Source of the DNA: Enemella evansiae
Lineage (GTDB): Bacteria; Pseudomonadota; Alphaproteobacteria; Rhodobacterales; Rhodobacteraceae
Length of the DNA stretch: 64,000 nucleotides
Assembly (NCBI GenBank): GCA_017255395.1
Contig: JAFKDC010000001.1
Location: 62,001 to 126,000 of the forward strand
Direction of reading: 5' to 3'
Shown here: piece by piece, positions 18,168 to 26,566 of the stretch
Position numbering within the stretch: position 1 is the first letter of the stretch
Layout: each line of letters begins with the position of its first letter
Notes under the pieces: generated by a model
Databases searched by the model: none
Told to the model about the DNA's origin: nothing
What the model saw: the letters and a program-made list of their open reading frames with translations, nothing else
Program-made: the position numbers and the translations under genes

Positions 18168-18671
18168 TCAGTTCAGGACAAATTCAAGGACGAGAAGGTC
18201 GCGCACCCGACCCTCTCCGGCGACGAGCTTGACCCGCCGCAGCATCTGCCCGCGCAGGCGCACCAGCGCGCCCTGCGCTCGCAGGTCTTCCGGTTCCAGC
18301 GCGCGCAAATAGCTGTTCAGCACGTCCTGCACGCGCGGCAGAATGCCCTGCACCTCGGCCTCATGTGCGACGGGCACCTCGAGGCTTGCGCGGAACCGCA
18401 GGTGTTCGACATCCGAATGCGGCCCCAACGACACGGTGATCTGCGGCACTTCGACGAAGGCGACCTGCGGCAGCGGGGCGGTGTCGGGCAGATCCTCGGC
18501 CACCTGCTCTTCTTCCGTGTGCGCGCCGGAACCGCCGCCGATCATGCCCGACTGCACGGCGAAGAAGCCCCCACCGCCCCCGGCCAAGGCCAGCACGATC
18601 CCAATGATCAGCGGAAGCCTGGAGGGCTTCTTCGCCTCCATTTCTCCTTCGTCGACGGTCGTGTCAGACAT
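18168..18671 (-). CDS. fliL: Flagellar basal-body protein FliL
   Basis: A 167-residue inner-membrane protein associated with the stator around the flagellar basal body. It has a short cytoplasmic N-terminus, one TM segment (about residues 20-40, rich in Gly), an acidic linker, and the FliL C-terminal domain ending VRDLLVLEFVLN. It is divergent from fliF across 116 bp. A second FliL-family gene lies at 53905-54414. Confidence 0.9.
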   Translation of the reverse strand: MSDTTVDEGEMEAKKPSRLPLIIGIVLALAGGGGGFFAVQSGMIGGGSGAHTEEEQVAEDLPDTAPLPQVAFVEVPQITVSLGPHSDVEHLRFRASLEVPVAHEAEVQGILPRVQDVLNSYLRALEPEDLRAQGALVRLRGQMLRRVKLVAGEGRVRDLLVLEFVLN

Positions 18672-18716
18672 TCTTCACCTCTTTTCTGGTGCTGTCCGTT
18701 TATAGGCTGAAAGGGG

Positions 18717-18731
18717 CTAACTGATTGTTAA
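18717..18731. promoter_or_regulatory. CtrA-like site between fliL and fliF
   Basis: CTAA-N7-TTAA matches the alphaproteobacterial CtrA consensus TTAA-N7-TTAA with one mismatch. It is located centrally in the fliL/fliF divergent promoter region. Similar spaced half-sites occur before fliK, flagellin and flgB in this window. Confidence 0.5.
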
Positions 18732-18787
18732 GTCAGATCGGCCAATCTTCCCCCAACCGAACAGAACGTTTGGAGCGGAGGTCGATT

Positions 18788-20392
18788 TTGAGCCAGATCC
18801 TGAAAAGCTGGAATGCCCTGGGCGGGCGCCAAAGAATGGTCGTTGTCGGTGCCACGCTTGCCATGGTGCTTGCCGTGCTGGGGTTGTCGCGGCTTGCCTC
18901 GGCGCCGAATTTCGCGCTGCTTTACGCGGGGCTGGAAAACGAGGCGGCGGGCGAAGTCGTGAAGGCGCTGGAGGCGCGCGGTATCGCCTATGACGTGCGC
19001 GGCGGGGCCATCTTCGTCCCCGATTCGGACCGCGATGCCCTGCGCCTGACCCTCGCCAGCGAGGGCCTGCCCGCCAACAAAGGGCAGGGCTACGAATTGC
19101 TCGACACGCTGTCGGGCTTCGGCACCACCTCGCAGATGTTCGACGCCGCCTACTGGCGCGCGAAAGAGGGGGAGCTGGCGCGCACCATCGTGTCGAACCC
19201 GCAGATCGCCAGCGCCCGGGTCCACATTGCCAACAGCTCTGCGAATCCCTTCCAGCGCGACGTCACGCCCTCTGCCTCGATCTCGGTGACGACGACCGGC
19301 GGTGTTCTGTCGGTACAGCAGGCCCGGGCGCTGAAGTTCCTGGTGGCCTCCGCCGTTCCCGGCATGACGCCAGAAACCGTGGCCGTGATCGACGGCAAGG
19401 GCGGGCTGATCGGTGCAGAGGACGAAAACGGCGGCGGCATCACCGCCGAGGACAAGGCGGCGCAGCTGCGCGACCGCGTCCAGCGTCTGATGGAGGCGCG
19501 GGTCGGCACCGGCAACGCGGTGGTCGAGGTCAGCGTCGATCAGGTCACCGACAGCGAACTGATTCGCGAGCGCAGCTTCGACCCCGAGAGCCGTGTGGTC
19601 ATTTCCACCGATACCGAGGAACTGACCGACCGGGCGGAAAACACCGGCGGCGGCGATGTAACCGTAGCCTCGAACCTGCCCGACGGCGCGGCGGGCGGGC
19701 CGGAAAGCTCGTCCTCGCAAAAGGCCGAAACGCGTGAGCGGATCAACTACGAGGTGTCCGAGACCACGCGCGAGATCAAGCGCCAGCCGGGCGCGATCCG
19801 GCGCCTGACCGTCGCGGTGCTGGTGAACGGCAGCTATGAGACCGGCGCCGACGGCACCCAAAGCTTCGTGCCGCTGCCCGAAGAGGAACTTTCGGCCCTG
19901 CGCGAGCTCGTCGCCTCGGCAGTTGGTTTCGAGGAAGAGCGTGGCGACCGGATCACTCTGCGCTCGCTGCCCTTCGAGCGGCCCGAGGGGCTGGGCACCG
20001 GCCCGGTAGAGCCCGGCCTGTTCACGGGGACCATCGACACCATGCGGCTGATCCAGATGGGCGTTCTGGCCATCGTCGCCCTGATTCTCGGGCTTTTTGT
20101 CCTGCGCCCGATCCTGTCGCGCGGCGATGCCGCCGTGGCAGGCGCCCTTCCGGCGCCCGAAGAAGAGGTCGGCGCGGCCCTCGACGGCGAGATCGACCCG
20201 GTCGGCGGTCTGGGCGACCTGCCGGTGATGGGTGACGGCCCGGACTTCGGCGGCATGGGCATGGTCGATTTCGACGCCCCGGCAGAGGAGGACCCGGTGG
20301 ATCGCCTGCGCGGCCTCATCGAGGAACGCAAATCCGAAACGGTCGAAATCCTGCGCAGCTGGCTCGAAGATGACCGGGAGAACGCGGCATGA
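18788..20392 (+). CDS. fliF: Flagellar MS-ring protein FliF
   Basis: Forms the membrane-embedded MS ring. The product is 534 residues with TM segments near residues 18-38 and 430-450 flanking a periplasmic ring-building domain that includes LYAGLENEAAGEVV. The C-terminal tail is acidic, as expected for the FliG-binding part. The preferred start is the TTG at 18788, six bases after a GGAGG; a TTG at 18725 is also in frame but has no comparable site. It overlaps fliH by four bases. Confidence 0.93.
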   Translation: MSQILKSWNALGGRQRMVVVGATLAMVLAVLGLSRLASAPNFALLYAGLENEAAGEVVKALEARGIAYDVRGGAIFVPDSDRDALRLTLASEGLPANKGQGYELLDTLSGFGTTSQMFDAAYWRAKEGELARTIVSNPQIASARVHIANSSANPFQRDVTPSASISVTTTGGVLSVQQARALKFLVASAVPGMTPETVAVIDGKGGLIGAEDENGGGITAEDKAAQLRDRVQRLMEARVGTGNAVVEVSVDQVTDSELIRERSFDPESRVVISTDTEELTDRAENTGGGDVTVASNLPDGAAGGPESSSSQKAETRERINYEVSETTREIKRQPGAIRRLTVAVLVNGSYETGADGTQSFVPLPEEELSALRELVASAVGFEEERGDRITLRSLPFERPEGLGTGPVEPGLFTGTIDTMRLIQMGVLAIVALILGLFVLRPILSRGDAAVAGALPAPEEEVGAALDGEIDPVGGLGDLPVMGDGPDFGGMGMVDFDAPAEEDPVDRLRGLIEERKSETVEILRSWLEDDRENAA

Positions 20393-21000
20393 GCCTGTTC
20401 GCCAACCTGCTGGAGGATTTCGGAACCCCGGGGGCAGGGCCTTCTGCGGAACCCGCCGCGCCCAGGATCAGCGAGACCGAGATCGAGGGTGCAAAGCTGG
20501 AGGCCTTCGAAAATGGGTATAAGGCCGGGTGGGACGACGCGGTGAAGGCGCAGTCCGATGACCGGACCCGGATTTCCAGCGCCTTCGGCCAGCATCTGCA
20601 GGATCTCTCCTTCACCTATCACGAGGCCTACAGCCAGGTCATGAGCGCCGTGGCCCCGATCCTCAACGAGATGGCGGGAACGGTCCTGCCGCAGATCGCG
20701 CGGGCCACGCTGGCGCAGCATATCGCCGACCAGCTGGAGGCCTTGACGCAGGAGATCGGCGCGCTTGGCGTGGTCATCGCCGTCGCGCCCTCGCGGGTCG
20801 AGGCGGTGCAGGGCCTTCTGCAACAGGACTTCGGTTTCCCGATCGAGCTGGCGGCGGATGAGACGCTGAACGAGGACCAGGCCGATATCCGCTTTGGCGA
20901 GACCGAGCGGCAGATCGACCTTGGAGAGCTGATCGCTTCAGTCGCCGAGGCGGTCGAAGGCTTCACCCACGACAATCAGAGGAAGATCGCCCATGGATAA
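20389..21000 (+). CDS. fliH: FliH-like export-apparatus protein
   Basis: A 203-residue soluble protein, starting in an ATGA overlap with fliF. Its position between fliF and fliN, an acidic helical N-terminal part (about residues 30-55) and a C-terminal region like FliH/HrpE peripheral stators (NEDQADIRFGETERQIDL) support a FliH role binding the FliI ATPase. Sequence similarity to canonical FliH is weak by eye, so the call rests largely on context. Confidence 0.7.
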   Translation: MSLFANLLEDFGTPGAGPSAEPAAPRISETEIEGAKLEAFENGYKAGWDDAVKAQSDDRTRISSAFGQHLQDLSFTYHEAYSQVMSAVAPILNEMAGTVLPQIARATLAQHIADQLEALTQEIGALGVVIAVAPSRVEAVQGLLQQDFGFPIELAADETLNEDQADIRFGETERQIDLGELIASVAEAVEGFTHDNQRKIAHG

Positions 21001-21277
21001 CGCCCAAGGTCGGCCGAAAGAGGCCAGCACCCCCTTCACCAACGTCCCGATCGAGATCACCGTCTCTGTCGGGCGGGCGCGTCCGCTGGTGCGCGAGTTG
21101 CTGCAACTGAACGAGGGGTCCGTCCTGACGCTGGACAAGCAACTCGACGATCCGGTGGAACTTTTCGTCGGCGACAAACTGATCGGAATCGGCGTGCTGG
21201 AAGTGATGGAGGGCGACGGCGCGGGCCAGCTTGCCGTCCGCCTGACCGAGGTCGTCGACCTGCAGACCCCGGCCTGA
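20993..21277 (+). CDS. fliN: Flagellar motor switch protein FliN
   Basis: C-ring component of 94 residues with a full SpoA/FliN domain: VPIEITVSVGRARPLVREL then LNEGSVLTLDKQLDDPVELFVGDKLIG. Overlaps the fliH-like gene by 8 bp and precedes fliP by 3 bp. No fliM or fliG gene is in the window. Confidence 0.93.
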   Translation: MDNAQGRPKEASTPFTNVPIEITVSVGRARPLVRELLQLNEGSVLTLDKQLDDPVELFVGDKLIGIGVLEVMEGDGAGQLAVRLTEVVDLQTPA

Positions 21278-21280
21278 TCC

Positions 21281-22015
21281 ATGCGCCGCCCGCTCGCTGT
21301 CCTGCTCGCCGCCGCGGGGCTTCTGCTGATGCCCGATGCCGCCGTGGCCCAGTCGATCGCCATCGACCTTGGCGAGGGGGGCTCTGTCGCCGCGACCTCG
21401 GTTCAGCTGATCGTCCTGATCACGCTGCTGAGTCTGGCGCCCGGCATCGCGATCATGGTGACCTGCTTTCCCTTCATGGTCACGGTTCTGGCGATTCTGC
21501 GGCAGGCGGTCGGCCTTCAGCAGTCGCCCCCCAACATGCTGATCGTCAGCCTTGCGCTGTTCCTGACCTATTTCGTCATGGAACCGGTCGTCACCGAGGC
21601 CTGGGAAACCGGCATAGAGCCGCTTCTGAACGAAGAGATCGCGGTCGAAGAGGCGGCGCAGAACACGCTGGCGCCGTTCCGCGTCTTCATGGCGGGCCGG
21701 GTCGACCCCGATACCTTCCGGGCCATGGCGGATCTGAGACCCGACGCCGCCGGACGGCTGCTGGAGCCCGGAGCCCCGCTGTCGGTCCTCGTTCCCAGCT
21801 TCATGCTGTCGGAAATCGCGCGGGCCTTTCAGGTCGGCTTCCTGATTTTCCTGCCGTTCCTGATCATCGACCTTGTCGTTGCCGCCGTCCTGATGTCGAT
21901 GGGCATGATGATGGTGCCGCCAGCCATCGTTTCGCTTCCGTTCAAACTCGCCTTCTTCGTGATCGCCGATGGCTGGGCCTTGCTCGCCGGAAGTCTCGTG
22001 CGCGGCTATTTCTAG
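21281..22015 (+). CDS. fliP: Flagellar export gate protein FliP
   Basis: Core channel subunit of the flagellar type III export gate. The 244-residue product has a cleavable signal peptide (about 1-23), then four TM helices with family motifs LAPGIAIMVTCFPFMVT, FLTYFVMEPV, FMLSEIARAFQVGFLIFLPFLIIDLVV and a conserved MSMGMMMVPP. It is the last gene of the fliF-fliH-fliN-fliP operon; its partners fliQ and fliR are in the distant second block. Confidence 0.95.
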   Translation: MRRPLAVLLAAAGLLLMPDAAVAQSIAIDLGEGGSVAATSVQLIVLITLLSLAPGIAIMVTCFPFMVTVLAILRQAVGLQQSPPNMLIVSLALFLTYFVMEPVVTEAWETGIEPLLNEEIAVEEAAQNTLAPFRVFMAGRVDPDTFRAMADLRPDAAGRLLEPGAPLSVLVPSFMLSEIARAFQVGFLIFLPFLIIDLVVAAVLMSMGMMMVPPAIVSLPFKLAFFVIADGWALLAGSLVRGYF

Positions 22016-22148
22016 ATCCGGCCCGGGCGCGAACGGGGGCGTGAGCGCCTGATTGGCCGAACCGAGGGGGTTCAAAGGAAAAGAAACTGCCCGGGAGACA
22101 GTTTCACCCGAAAACCGAACACGTAAGCAAGCGCCTTCCGCGTCCCCC

Positions 22149-22174
22149 GTGTAGGCGCGCGCGTAGTGCTTCGC
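22149..22174 (+). repeat. Island-edge inverted repeat, left arm
   Basis: GTGTAGGCGCGCGCGTA followed by GTGCTTCGC. The reverse complement recurs at 28412-28437 with 23 of 26 positions identical, the first 17 exact. The two arms bracket the accessory genes and IS remnants between fliP and gyrB. Confidence 0.5.
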
Positions 22175-22213
22175 CCTCACGTTTGCGATTTCAATGGCTT
22201 AAATGACCCTTTG

Positions 22214-22254
22214 CGCACAAAGGTTTTCGCGAACTACGCACAAAGGTTTTCGCG
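22214..22254 (+). repeat. Tandem 18-bp direct repeat
   Basis: CGCACAAAGGTTTTCGCG occurs at 22214-22231 and again, exactly, at 22237-22254, separated by AACTA (23-bp period, about two helical turns). The first copy is also part of a small hairpin, CCTTTG-CGCA-CAAAGG (22208-22223). The function is unknown; a regulator site or replicated insertion scar are possibilities. Confidence 0.6.
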
Positions 22255-22659
22255 GTCGGACTTCAACCCACACCCGCTACTCGTAGCGCCTCACCCGTTC
22301 TGAATCCTACTCCTGTCACGGCGAGCATGGAAGCGCAGTTGCTCCTCGCAGCAGTTTACCGGTTTTCACGAAAATTGGCAGAACACAGTCCTGGCTTGCT
22401 TGCGTGAGCTGCGCAGGAGCTTCCTGCCGTCCGACGCGCGTGCTCGCGTCTCGGCGCGGCCTCCACGGCCATCTGCCTAAAAGGGCGGGTAGCGGCCGTT
22501 CGCTGCGTCCTGGACGAACGGCAGCGATGCGCAGGTCGCGGCCGGCGTGCGAGCTACCCCTGGATGACCGGTGCATGCCGAAGTCAGCCAATGACACCGG
22601 CGCTTTGGGGAGCGGAGGCAGATTTGACAGAGGCCAGTTCAATCAGGCGACAGGCTTTG

Positions 22660-23373
22660 TCAGTCTTCTCCCAGTCGAGGGCAGGCCACGTTCGCCTGGG
22701 TCTTCGGGAGGTTGAAGAGTGCGACGAAGTCTCGGCACAAAGCGGCATCACCGAAGACTTCCAGGCCAACTGCCTCCGGCGCCACATCCCCGTAGAAGAC
22801 AGCCGCAAGGGGCGGCGCGGCTTGCGCTTTGAAACGGAGGTCAGCCCGTTCTGCCGCGCCGCGTTCCACCGGCATCGCGCCGTCATTCAGTCGTGCGGTG
22901 AACTGTGCCGTCCCGATTTCAAAGACTATGACCAGGGACATGCCGCGTGCGGCTGACGTATCCAGCATGGTGCGCAAGGACAGCATGAAGGAGACGGGCG
23001 AGAGCGGAAGCGTCGGGTCGTGTAATGGCGATGCGGCGGCCCAGCGGCCGATCTCCTGCAGGATCGGCTCGGCCGCGTATCCCCATTCGGTCAGGCCATA
23101 GAGCTGCGCCGGTGTTGGCTCTGGGGCGGTGGAGCGAACGATGACACCATTGGTCTCGAGGCCCGCGAGGCGTTCTGTCAGCACCTTGGCGCTGATCCCT
23201 GGAAGATCTGCGCGGATGTCACTGAAGCGGCGGGGCCCGAACATGAGTTCCCGCACGATCAGCATCGCCCAGCGTTCGCCGAGCAGTTCAAGCCCGAAGG
23301 CCGTGCCGCAGGCATCTGAATACCACCGTCCGTGGGGGGATTTCGCCGACGTTGTTACTTTTTGTTTCTTCAT
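22660..23373 (-). CDS. HxlR-family regulator with extra C-terminal SCP2-like domain
   Basis: The N-terminal ~110 residues form an HxlR winged helix: a Cys in DACGTAFGLELLGERWAML, RELMFGPRRFSDI, then GISAKVLTERLAGLE. HxlR proteins are usually 100-150 residues; this one is 237. The extra C-terminus (about 130-237, including IGTAQFTARLNDG and GLEVFGDAALCRDFVALF) resembles an SCP2/sterol-carrier-like lipid-binding fold, so it may sense a hydrophobic ligand (inference). Start ATG 23373 is followed by a lysine-rich MKKQK; a start at 23394 is possible. It is divergent from the VOC-GST operon and probably its repressor. Confidence 0.82.
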   Translation of the reverse strand: MKKQKVTTSAKSPHGRWYSDACGTAFGLELLGERWAMLIVRELMFGPRRFSDIRADLPGISAKVLTERLAGLETNGVIVRSTAPEPTPAQLYGLTEWGYAAEPILQEIGRWAAASPLHDPTLPLSPVSFMLSLRTMLDTSAARGMSLVIVFEIGTAQFTARLNDGAMPVERGAAERADLRFKAQAAPPLAAVFYGDVAPEAVGLEVFGDAALCRDFVALFNLPKTQANVACPRLGED

Positions 23374-23389
23374 TGTTGCTTTTTGTAAC
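23354..23389. promoter_or_regulatory. Paired 15-bp elements, candidate HxlR operator
   Basis: GTTACTTTTTGTTTC (23354-23368) and GTTGCTTTTTGTAAC (23375-23389) are direct copies 21 bp apart, two helical turns. The second is a near-perfect dyad (GTTGC/GTAAC). They span the start of the HxlR-type gene and lie about 50-85 bp before the divergent operon, a good position for autoregulation and operon control. Confidence 0.5.
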
Positions 23390-23440
23390 TCCATAGCGCT
23401 ACGCTGTCCATAATTACGATACGCCAAGGGAGAAATGACA

Positions 23441-23875
23441 ATGCCGCAAATGATCTTCGTGAACCTGCCGGTCGCGGACCTGAGGCGATCTATCGAATTT
23501 TACGAGGCCATCGGCTTTTCCCGGGACGCGCGGTTCAGCAACGACCAGGCGGCCAGCATGGTCCTGTCGGACACCATTTGCGTGATGCTGCTGACCCATG
23601 GATTCTGGGCAACCTTCACGGATCGTCGCCGCGTCGATCCGGCGCAGGAGGCGCAGGTGCTGCTTTGCATCAGCCGTGAAGACAGGGCAGCGGTTGATGC
23701 CATTACCGAAGCGGCGGTCTCTGCCGGGGGCATGGCCGACCCATGCCCGGCGCAGGACCACGGCTTCATGTATGGACGCAGTTTTGCGGACCCCGATGGT
23801 CATATCTGGGAACCCATGTGGATGAGTGCCGAGGCCGTCGAGAAAGGTCCGGCGGAGGTGTCCAATGCCGGTTGA
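23441..23875 (+). CDS. VOC-family (glyoxalase/dioxygenase-fold) protein
   Basis: A 144-residue single-domain vicinal-oxygen-chelate protein: FVNLPVADLRRSIEFYEAIGF at the N-terminus and SFADPDGHIWEPMWM near the C-terminus, which carries the usual glutamate ligand. Start ATG 23441 is eight bases after GGGAG; an ATG six bases upstream is too close. It opens a tightly packed operon and overlaps the next gene by 11 bp. Roles of similar proteins include metal-dependent lyases, dioxygenases and drug-binding proteins; substrate unknown. Confidence 0.85.
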   Translation: MPQMIFVNLPVADLRRSIEFYEAIGFSRDARFSNDQAASMVLSDTICVMLLTHGFWATFTDRRRVDPAQEAQVLLCISREDRAAVDAITEAAVSAGGMADPCPAQDHGFMYGRSFADPDGHIWEPMWMSAEAVEKGPAEVSNAG

Positions 23876-24584
23876 TCCCGAAGCCGCCATCACCATCACC
23901 GCCTACGACTGGGTGCCGGACTTTGCCAAGGGACAGGTCCGCGACCTGCGGGTTCGATGGGCGCTCGAGGAAACGGGCCAGAACTACGCCGTTCGCTATC
24001 TCTCACAAGGGCAACAGAAGGAAGCCGCGCATCGCGCGCTGCAGCCCTTCGGCCAGGTTCCGACCTACGAGGAAGGTGATCTTACGCTGTTCGAAAGCGG
24101 GGCGATCGTCTGGCATGTCGCAGAGCGGTTCCCCGGTCTGCGGCCGACGGAGCCAGCGGGGCAGAGCGCGTCGCTGGAATGGCTGTTTGCCGCGCTGAAC
24201 ACTCTGGAGCCGCCGATCATGGATCGGGCGCAGATGACGATTTTTGAAGTGGCCGAGCCCTGGGCCAAACCGCGACTTCCCGGCGTCAATGAGCGGATCA
24301 ACGAACGCCTGCAGGAGGCCTCCGATCGCCTCGGCACCGCGGAGTGGTTCGGCGGCAGTTTCTGTGCCGGCGACCTGATGATGGTCAGCGTTCTGCGGAT
24401 CATCGCGGGCGAGGGGCTCGTCGAAGCCTTCCCCAATCTCGCCGACTATGTCGCGCGGGCCACCGAACGGCCGGCCTTTCAACGGGCCCTGTCCGATCAG
24501 CTTGCCGGCTTCACGGGCAATCCGCCGCCCGGTTTCGATGAATGGATGGCGGAGCTTAAAGCGAAACAAGGAGAACTCGCATGA
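23865..24584 (+). CDS. Glutathione S-transferase-like protein (first copy)
   Basis: A 239-residue GST with a thioredoxin-fold N-terminal domain (VRDLRVRWALEE, QPFGQVPTYE with the cis-Pro, and FESGAIVWHV for gamma-glutamyl binding) and a helical C-terminal domain including FCAGDLMMVSVL. The N-terminal position where a catalytic Ser/Cys/Tyr is expected reads YDWVPDFAKGQ, so the catalytic residue is unclear. Start ATG 23865 has GGAGG upstream. A paralogue lies at 24939-25592. Confidence 0.88.
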   Translation: MPVDPEAAITITAYDWVPDFAKGQVRDLRVRWALEETGQNYAVRYLSQGQQKEAAHRALQPFGQVPTYEEGDLTLFESGAIVWHVAERFPGLRPTEPAGQSASLEWLFAALNTLEPPIMDRAQMTIFEVAEPWAKPRLPGVNERINERLQEASDRLGTAEWFGGSFCAGDLMMVSVLRIIAGEGLVEAFPNLADYVARATERPAFQRALSDQLAGFTGNPPPGFDEWMAELKAKQGELA

Positions 24585-24934
24585 CCTACGTTGCCGGATT
24601 TCTGACCCCAGTGCCGAACGGGAACAAGCAGGCCTACATCGAAAGTGCCCGCAAGGCTTGGCCGCTCTTCAAGGAATATGGGGCCCTGCAAATCATGGAG
24701 ACCTGGGGCGATCAGGTGCCCGCGGGCGAGCACACCGATTTCAGGCGGGCCGTCGCGTTGGAAGACGGCGAGACGGTCTGTTTCTCGTGGATGATCTGGC
24801 CCGACAAGGAAAGCCACGACAGGTGCGGCGCCAGCATGGCAACCGATCCGCGCTGGCAGGAGATGGACATGCCCTTCGATGGCAAGCGCATGATGTGGGG
24901 CAGCTTCACGCCGATCTTCGAAGACAAGGGCTGA
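24581..24934 (+). CDS. DUF1428 family protein (YbaA-like)
   Basis: A 117-residue protein with the compact ferredoxin-like DUF1428 pattern: MTYVAGFLTPVPNGNK near the start, FKEYGALQIMETWGDQVP, and CFSWMIWPDKESHD. The biochemical role of the family is not established. AAGGAG precedes the ATG, and the start overlaps the GST gene by four bases, so it is part of the same operon. Confidence 0.85.
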   Translation: MTYVAGFLTPVPNGNKQAYIESARKAWPLFKEYGALQIMETWGDQVPAGEHTDFRRAVALEDGETVCFSWMIWPDKESHDRCGASMATDPRWQEMDMPFDGKRMMWGSFTPIFEDKG

Positions 24935-24938
24935 CGGC

Positions 24939-25592
24939 ATGACCCGGACGGCACCAGAGCAGCTGACGATCTGGACCTTCGACTGGGTGCCGGAGGGGCC
25001 GCGGGGCTATGTGCGTGACCTGCGGCTCCGCTGGGCCTGCGAAGAGGCCGGGCTAAGCTATCGCGTGGACTCCGTGCCCTTCGAGGATCGCGGGGCAGAG
25101 CATCTTGCCATGCAGCCCTTCGGGCAGGTGCCCTACCTGACGGATGGGGATGTCAGCCTGTTCGAAAGCGGCGCCTGCCTGCTGCATCTCTCGGAGAAGA
25201 GCGAAACGCTCATGCCGCAGGAGAGGGGGCTGCGGGCGGAAACCCTGTCCTGGGTCCTGTCGGCCCTGAACTCGGTCGAGATGGTCAGCGTGCCCTGGTG
25301 GGTCGTCGGGCTGTCGTCCCCGCCGGAGAACCCGTTGGACGGCTGGCTGCAGGCCCGTCTCGCTGTTCTGGAAGACGTCCTGACGGCGCGCGACTGGCTG
25401 GTGGACGATCGCTTTACCGCGGCGGACTTGATCCTGGCCGACGTCCTGCGTCCGCCCTGGATTCGCGGGATCGGCCATTATCCCGCAACGGATGCCTACA
25501 TCGATCGGATTTGCGCGCGGCCGGCCTATAGCAAAGCACATGCGGACCAGATCGCGCATTTCTCCAGGGCCGACGAGACTCGCGGGGCATGA
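24939..25592 (+). CDS. Glutathione S-transferase-like protein (second copy)
   Basis: A 217-residue GST related to the first copy: both share a WVP...G.VRDLR.RWA.EE core, QPFGQVP and an FESGA motif, and the C-terminal domain has FTAADLILADVL. The pair probably arose by duplication inside this operon. It follows the DUF1428 gene by four bases and its stop overlaps a frame leading into the hydrolase. Two GSTs in one operon point to conjugation or isomerisation of an electrophile, but the substrate is unknown. Confidence 0.85.
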   Translation: MTRTAPEQLTIWTFDWVPEGPRGYVRDLRLRWACEEAGLSYRVDSVPFEDRGAEHLAMQPFGQVPYLTDGDVSLFESGACLLHLSEKSETLMPQERGLRAETLSWVLSALNSVEMVSVPWWVVGLSSPPENPLDGWLQARLAVLEDVLTARDWLVDDRFTAADLILADVLRPPWIRGIGHYPATDAYIDRICARPAYSKAHADQIAHFSRADETRGA

Positions 25593-25645
25593 ACGGCGGC
25601 TTGCGGTTCCCAGGGGAAGACCACAATGCATGGGAGGAGGAAATG

Positions 25646-26566
25646 ATGACCCTTAATTTGACGTCACGGTCCTACATGGGGGCCATGCAGGCCTCGGTCC
25701 TTGTCGGAGCGATGGCCACGCCCGGGCTGGCGCAGGACACCGAGGGCCGGGCCATGTCCGGGGATCTCGGGATCTATTATCAGGTACACGGCGATCTCGG
25801 CTCCGGTATGGTGCCATTTCTCGTGCTGCATGGCGGCATGGGCACCATCGAAGGGGACTTCGGCGCCCTCTTGCCGTCCCTCGCCGCAAGGCGCCCGGTG
25901 ATCGGGGTGGAGCAGCAAGGCCATGGACGGACCGGCGGGCGTGACGCGCCGATGTCTCTGGATGCGATGCGGGCAGACACCCTGGCCGTGCTGGACGCGC
26001 TCGACGTCGAGCGGGTTCATGTGGTGGGCTTCTCCATGGGCGGCATGTTGGCGCTGGATCTGGGTGTTTTCGCGCCAGAGCGCCTTGCCACGCTGACCGC
26101 GATCTCGGCCAGCCAGAACCTAGACGGGATGCATCCGGCCATCGCGGAGATGAACCGGAACCCACAGGCCACGCCTTCACCGGAGGCGCTGGAGCTGGTG
26201 CCGAGCGAAGAGGACTTCGCCCGCATGCGGGCGGGTTTCGCCGACAACCCGGATGGCCCGGAGCAGTTCCAGCGCACCTTTGCGCAGCTGCAGGCCTTCA
26301 TTGTCACCGACTGGGGCTGGAGTGACGAGGAGCTTGCCACGCTCGCGGTTCCGACCCTGCTCGCCCTTGGTGACAGTGACTTCACCCCGGTCGAGCATGG
26401 CGCGCATATGGCGGCGCTCATCGGGGCACAGCTGGCGGTTCTGCCGGACACCACACATCTCTCGATCACGAGCCGCTCGGACTGGCTGTTGCCCCTTATC
26501 GACCACCGGATCATCACAGCCGGAACCAGCGATGGTGCCTTTGACCGGAAAGGGGACAGGCCATGA
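25646..26566 (+). CDS. Exported alpha/beta-hydrolase
   Basis: A 306-residue alpha/beta-hydrolase with an N-terminal signal peptide ending near ATPGLAQ. The oxyanion-hole region reads VLHGGMG, the nucleophile elbow is GFSMGG, and the acid/histidine pair is likely the D in LGDSDF and the H in DTTHLS. GGAGGAGG with five bases of spacing selects ATG 25646 over the ATG three bases earlier. The export signal is unusual in an operon of otherwise cytosolic proteins and suggests that an esterase or lactonase step occurs in the periplasm. Confidence 0.85.
   Translation: MTLNLTSRSYMGAMQASVLVGAMATPGLAQDTEGRAMSGDLGIYYQVHGDLGSGMVPFLVLHGGMGTIEGDFGALLPSLAARRPVIGVEQQGHGRTGGRDAPMSLDAMRADTLAVLDALDVERVHVVGFSMGGMLALDLGVFAPERLATLTAISASQNLDGMHPAIAEMNRNPQATPSPEALELVPSEEDFARMRAGFADNPDGPEQFQRTFAQLQAFIVTDWGWSDEELATLAVPTLLALGDSDFTPVEHGAHMAALIGAQLAVLPDTTHLSITSRSDWLLPLIDHRIITAGTSDGAFDRKGDRP

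Larger units (their letters stand above)
22016..22659. other. Gene-free stretch between fliP and the HxlR-type gene
   Basis: No convincing gene was found. The stretch holds one arm of a 26-bp inverted repeat (22149-22174), a tandem 18-bp repeat (22214-22254), a small palindrome CGCTAC-TC-GTAGCG (22275-22288), and a motif (22492-22506) shared with the intergenic stretch on the far side of the accessory genes. Open frames across 22316-22715 have no start signals or recognisable content. Confidence 0.6.

Noticed and set aside
22316-22715. Overlapping open frames on both strands left of the HxlR-type gene
   Set aside because: No start signals, Arg/Pro-rich composition typical of GC-rich non-coding DNA, and no recognisable motif; the stretch looks like a degenerate intergenic repeat.
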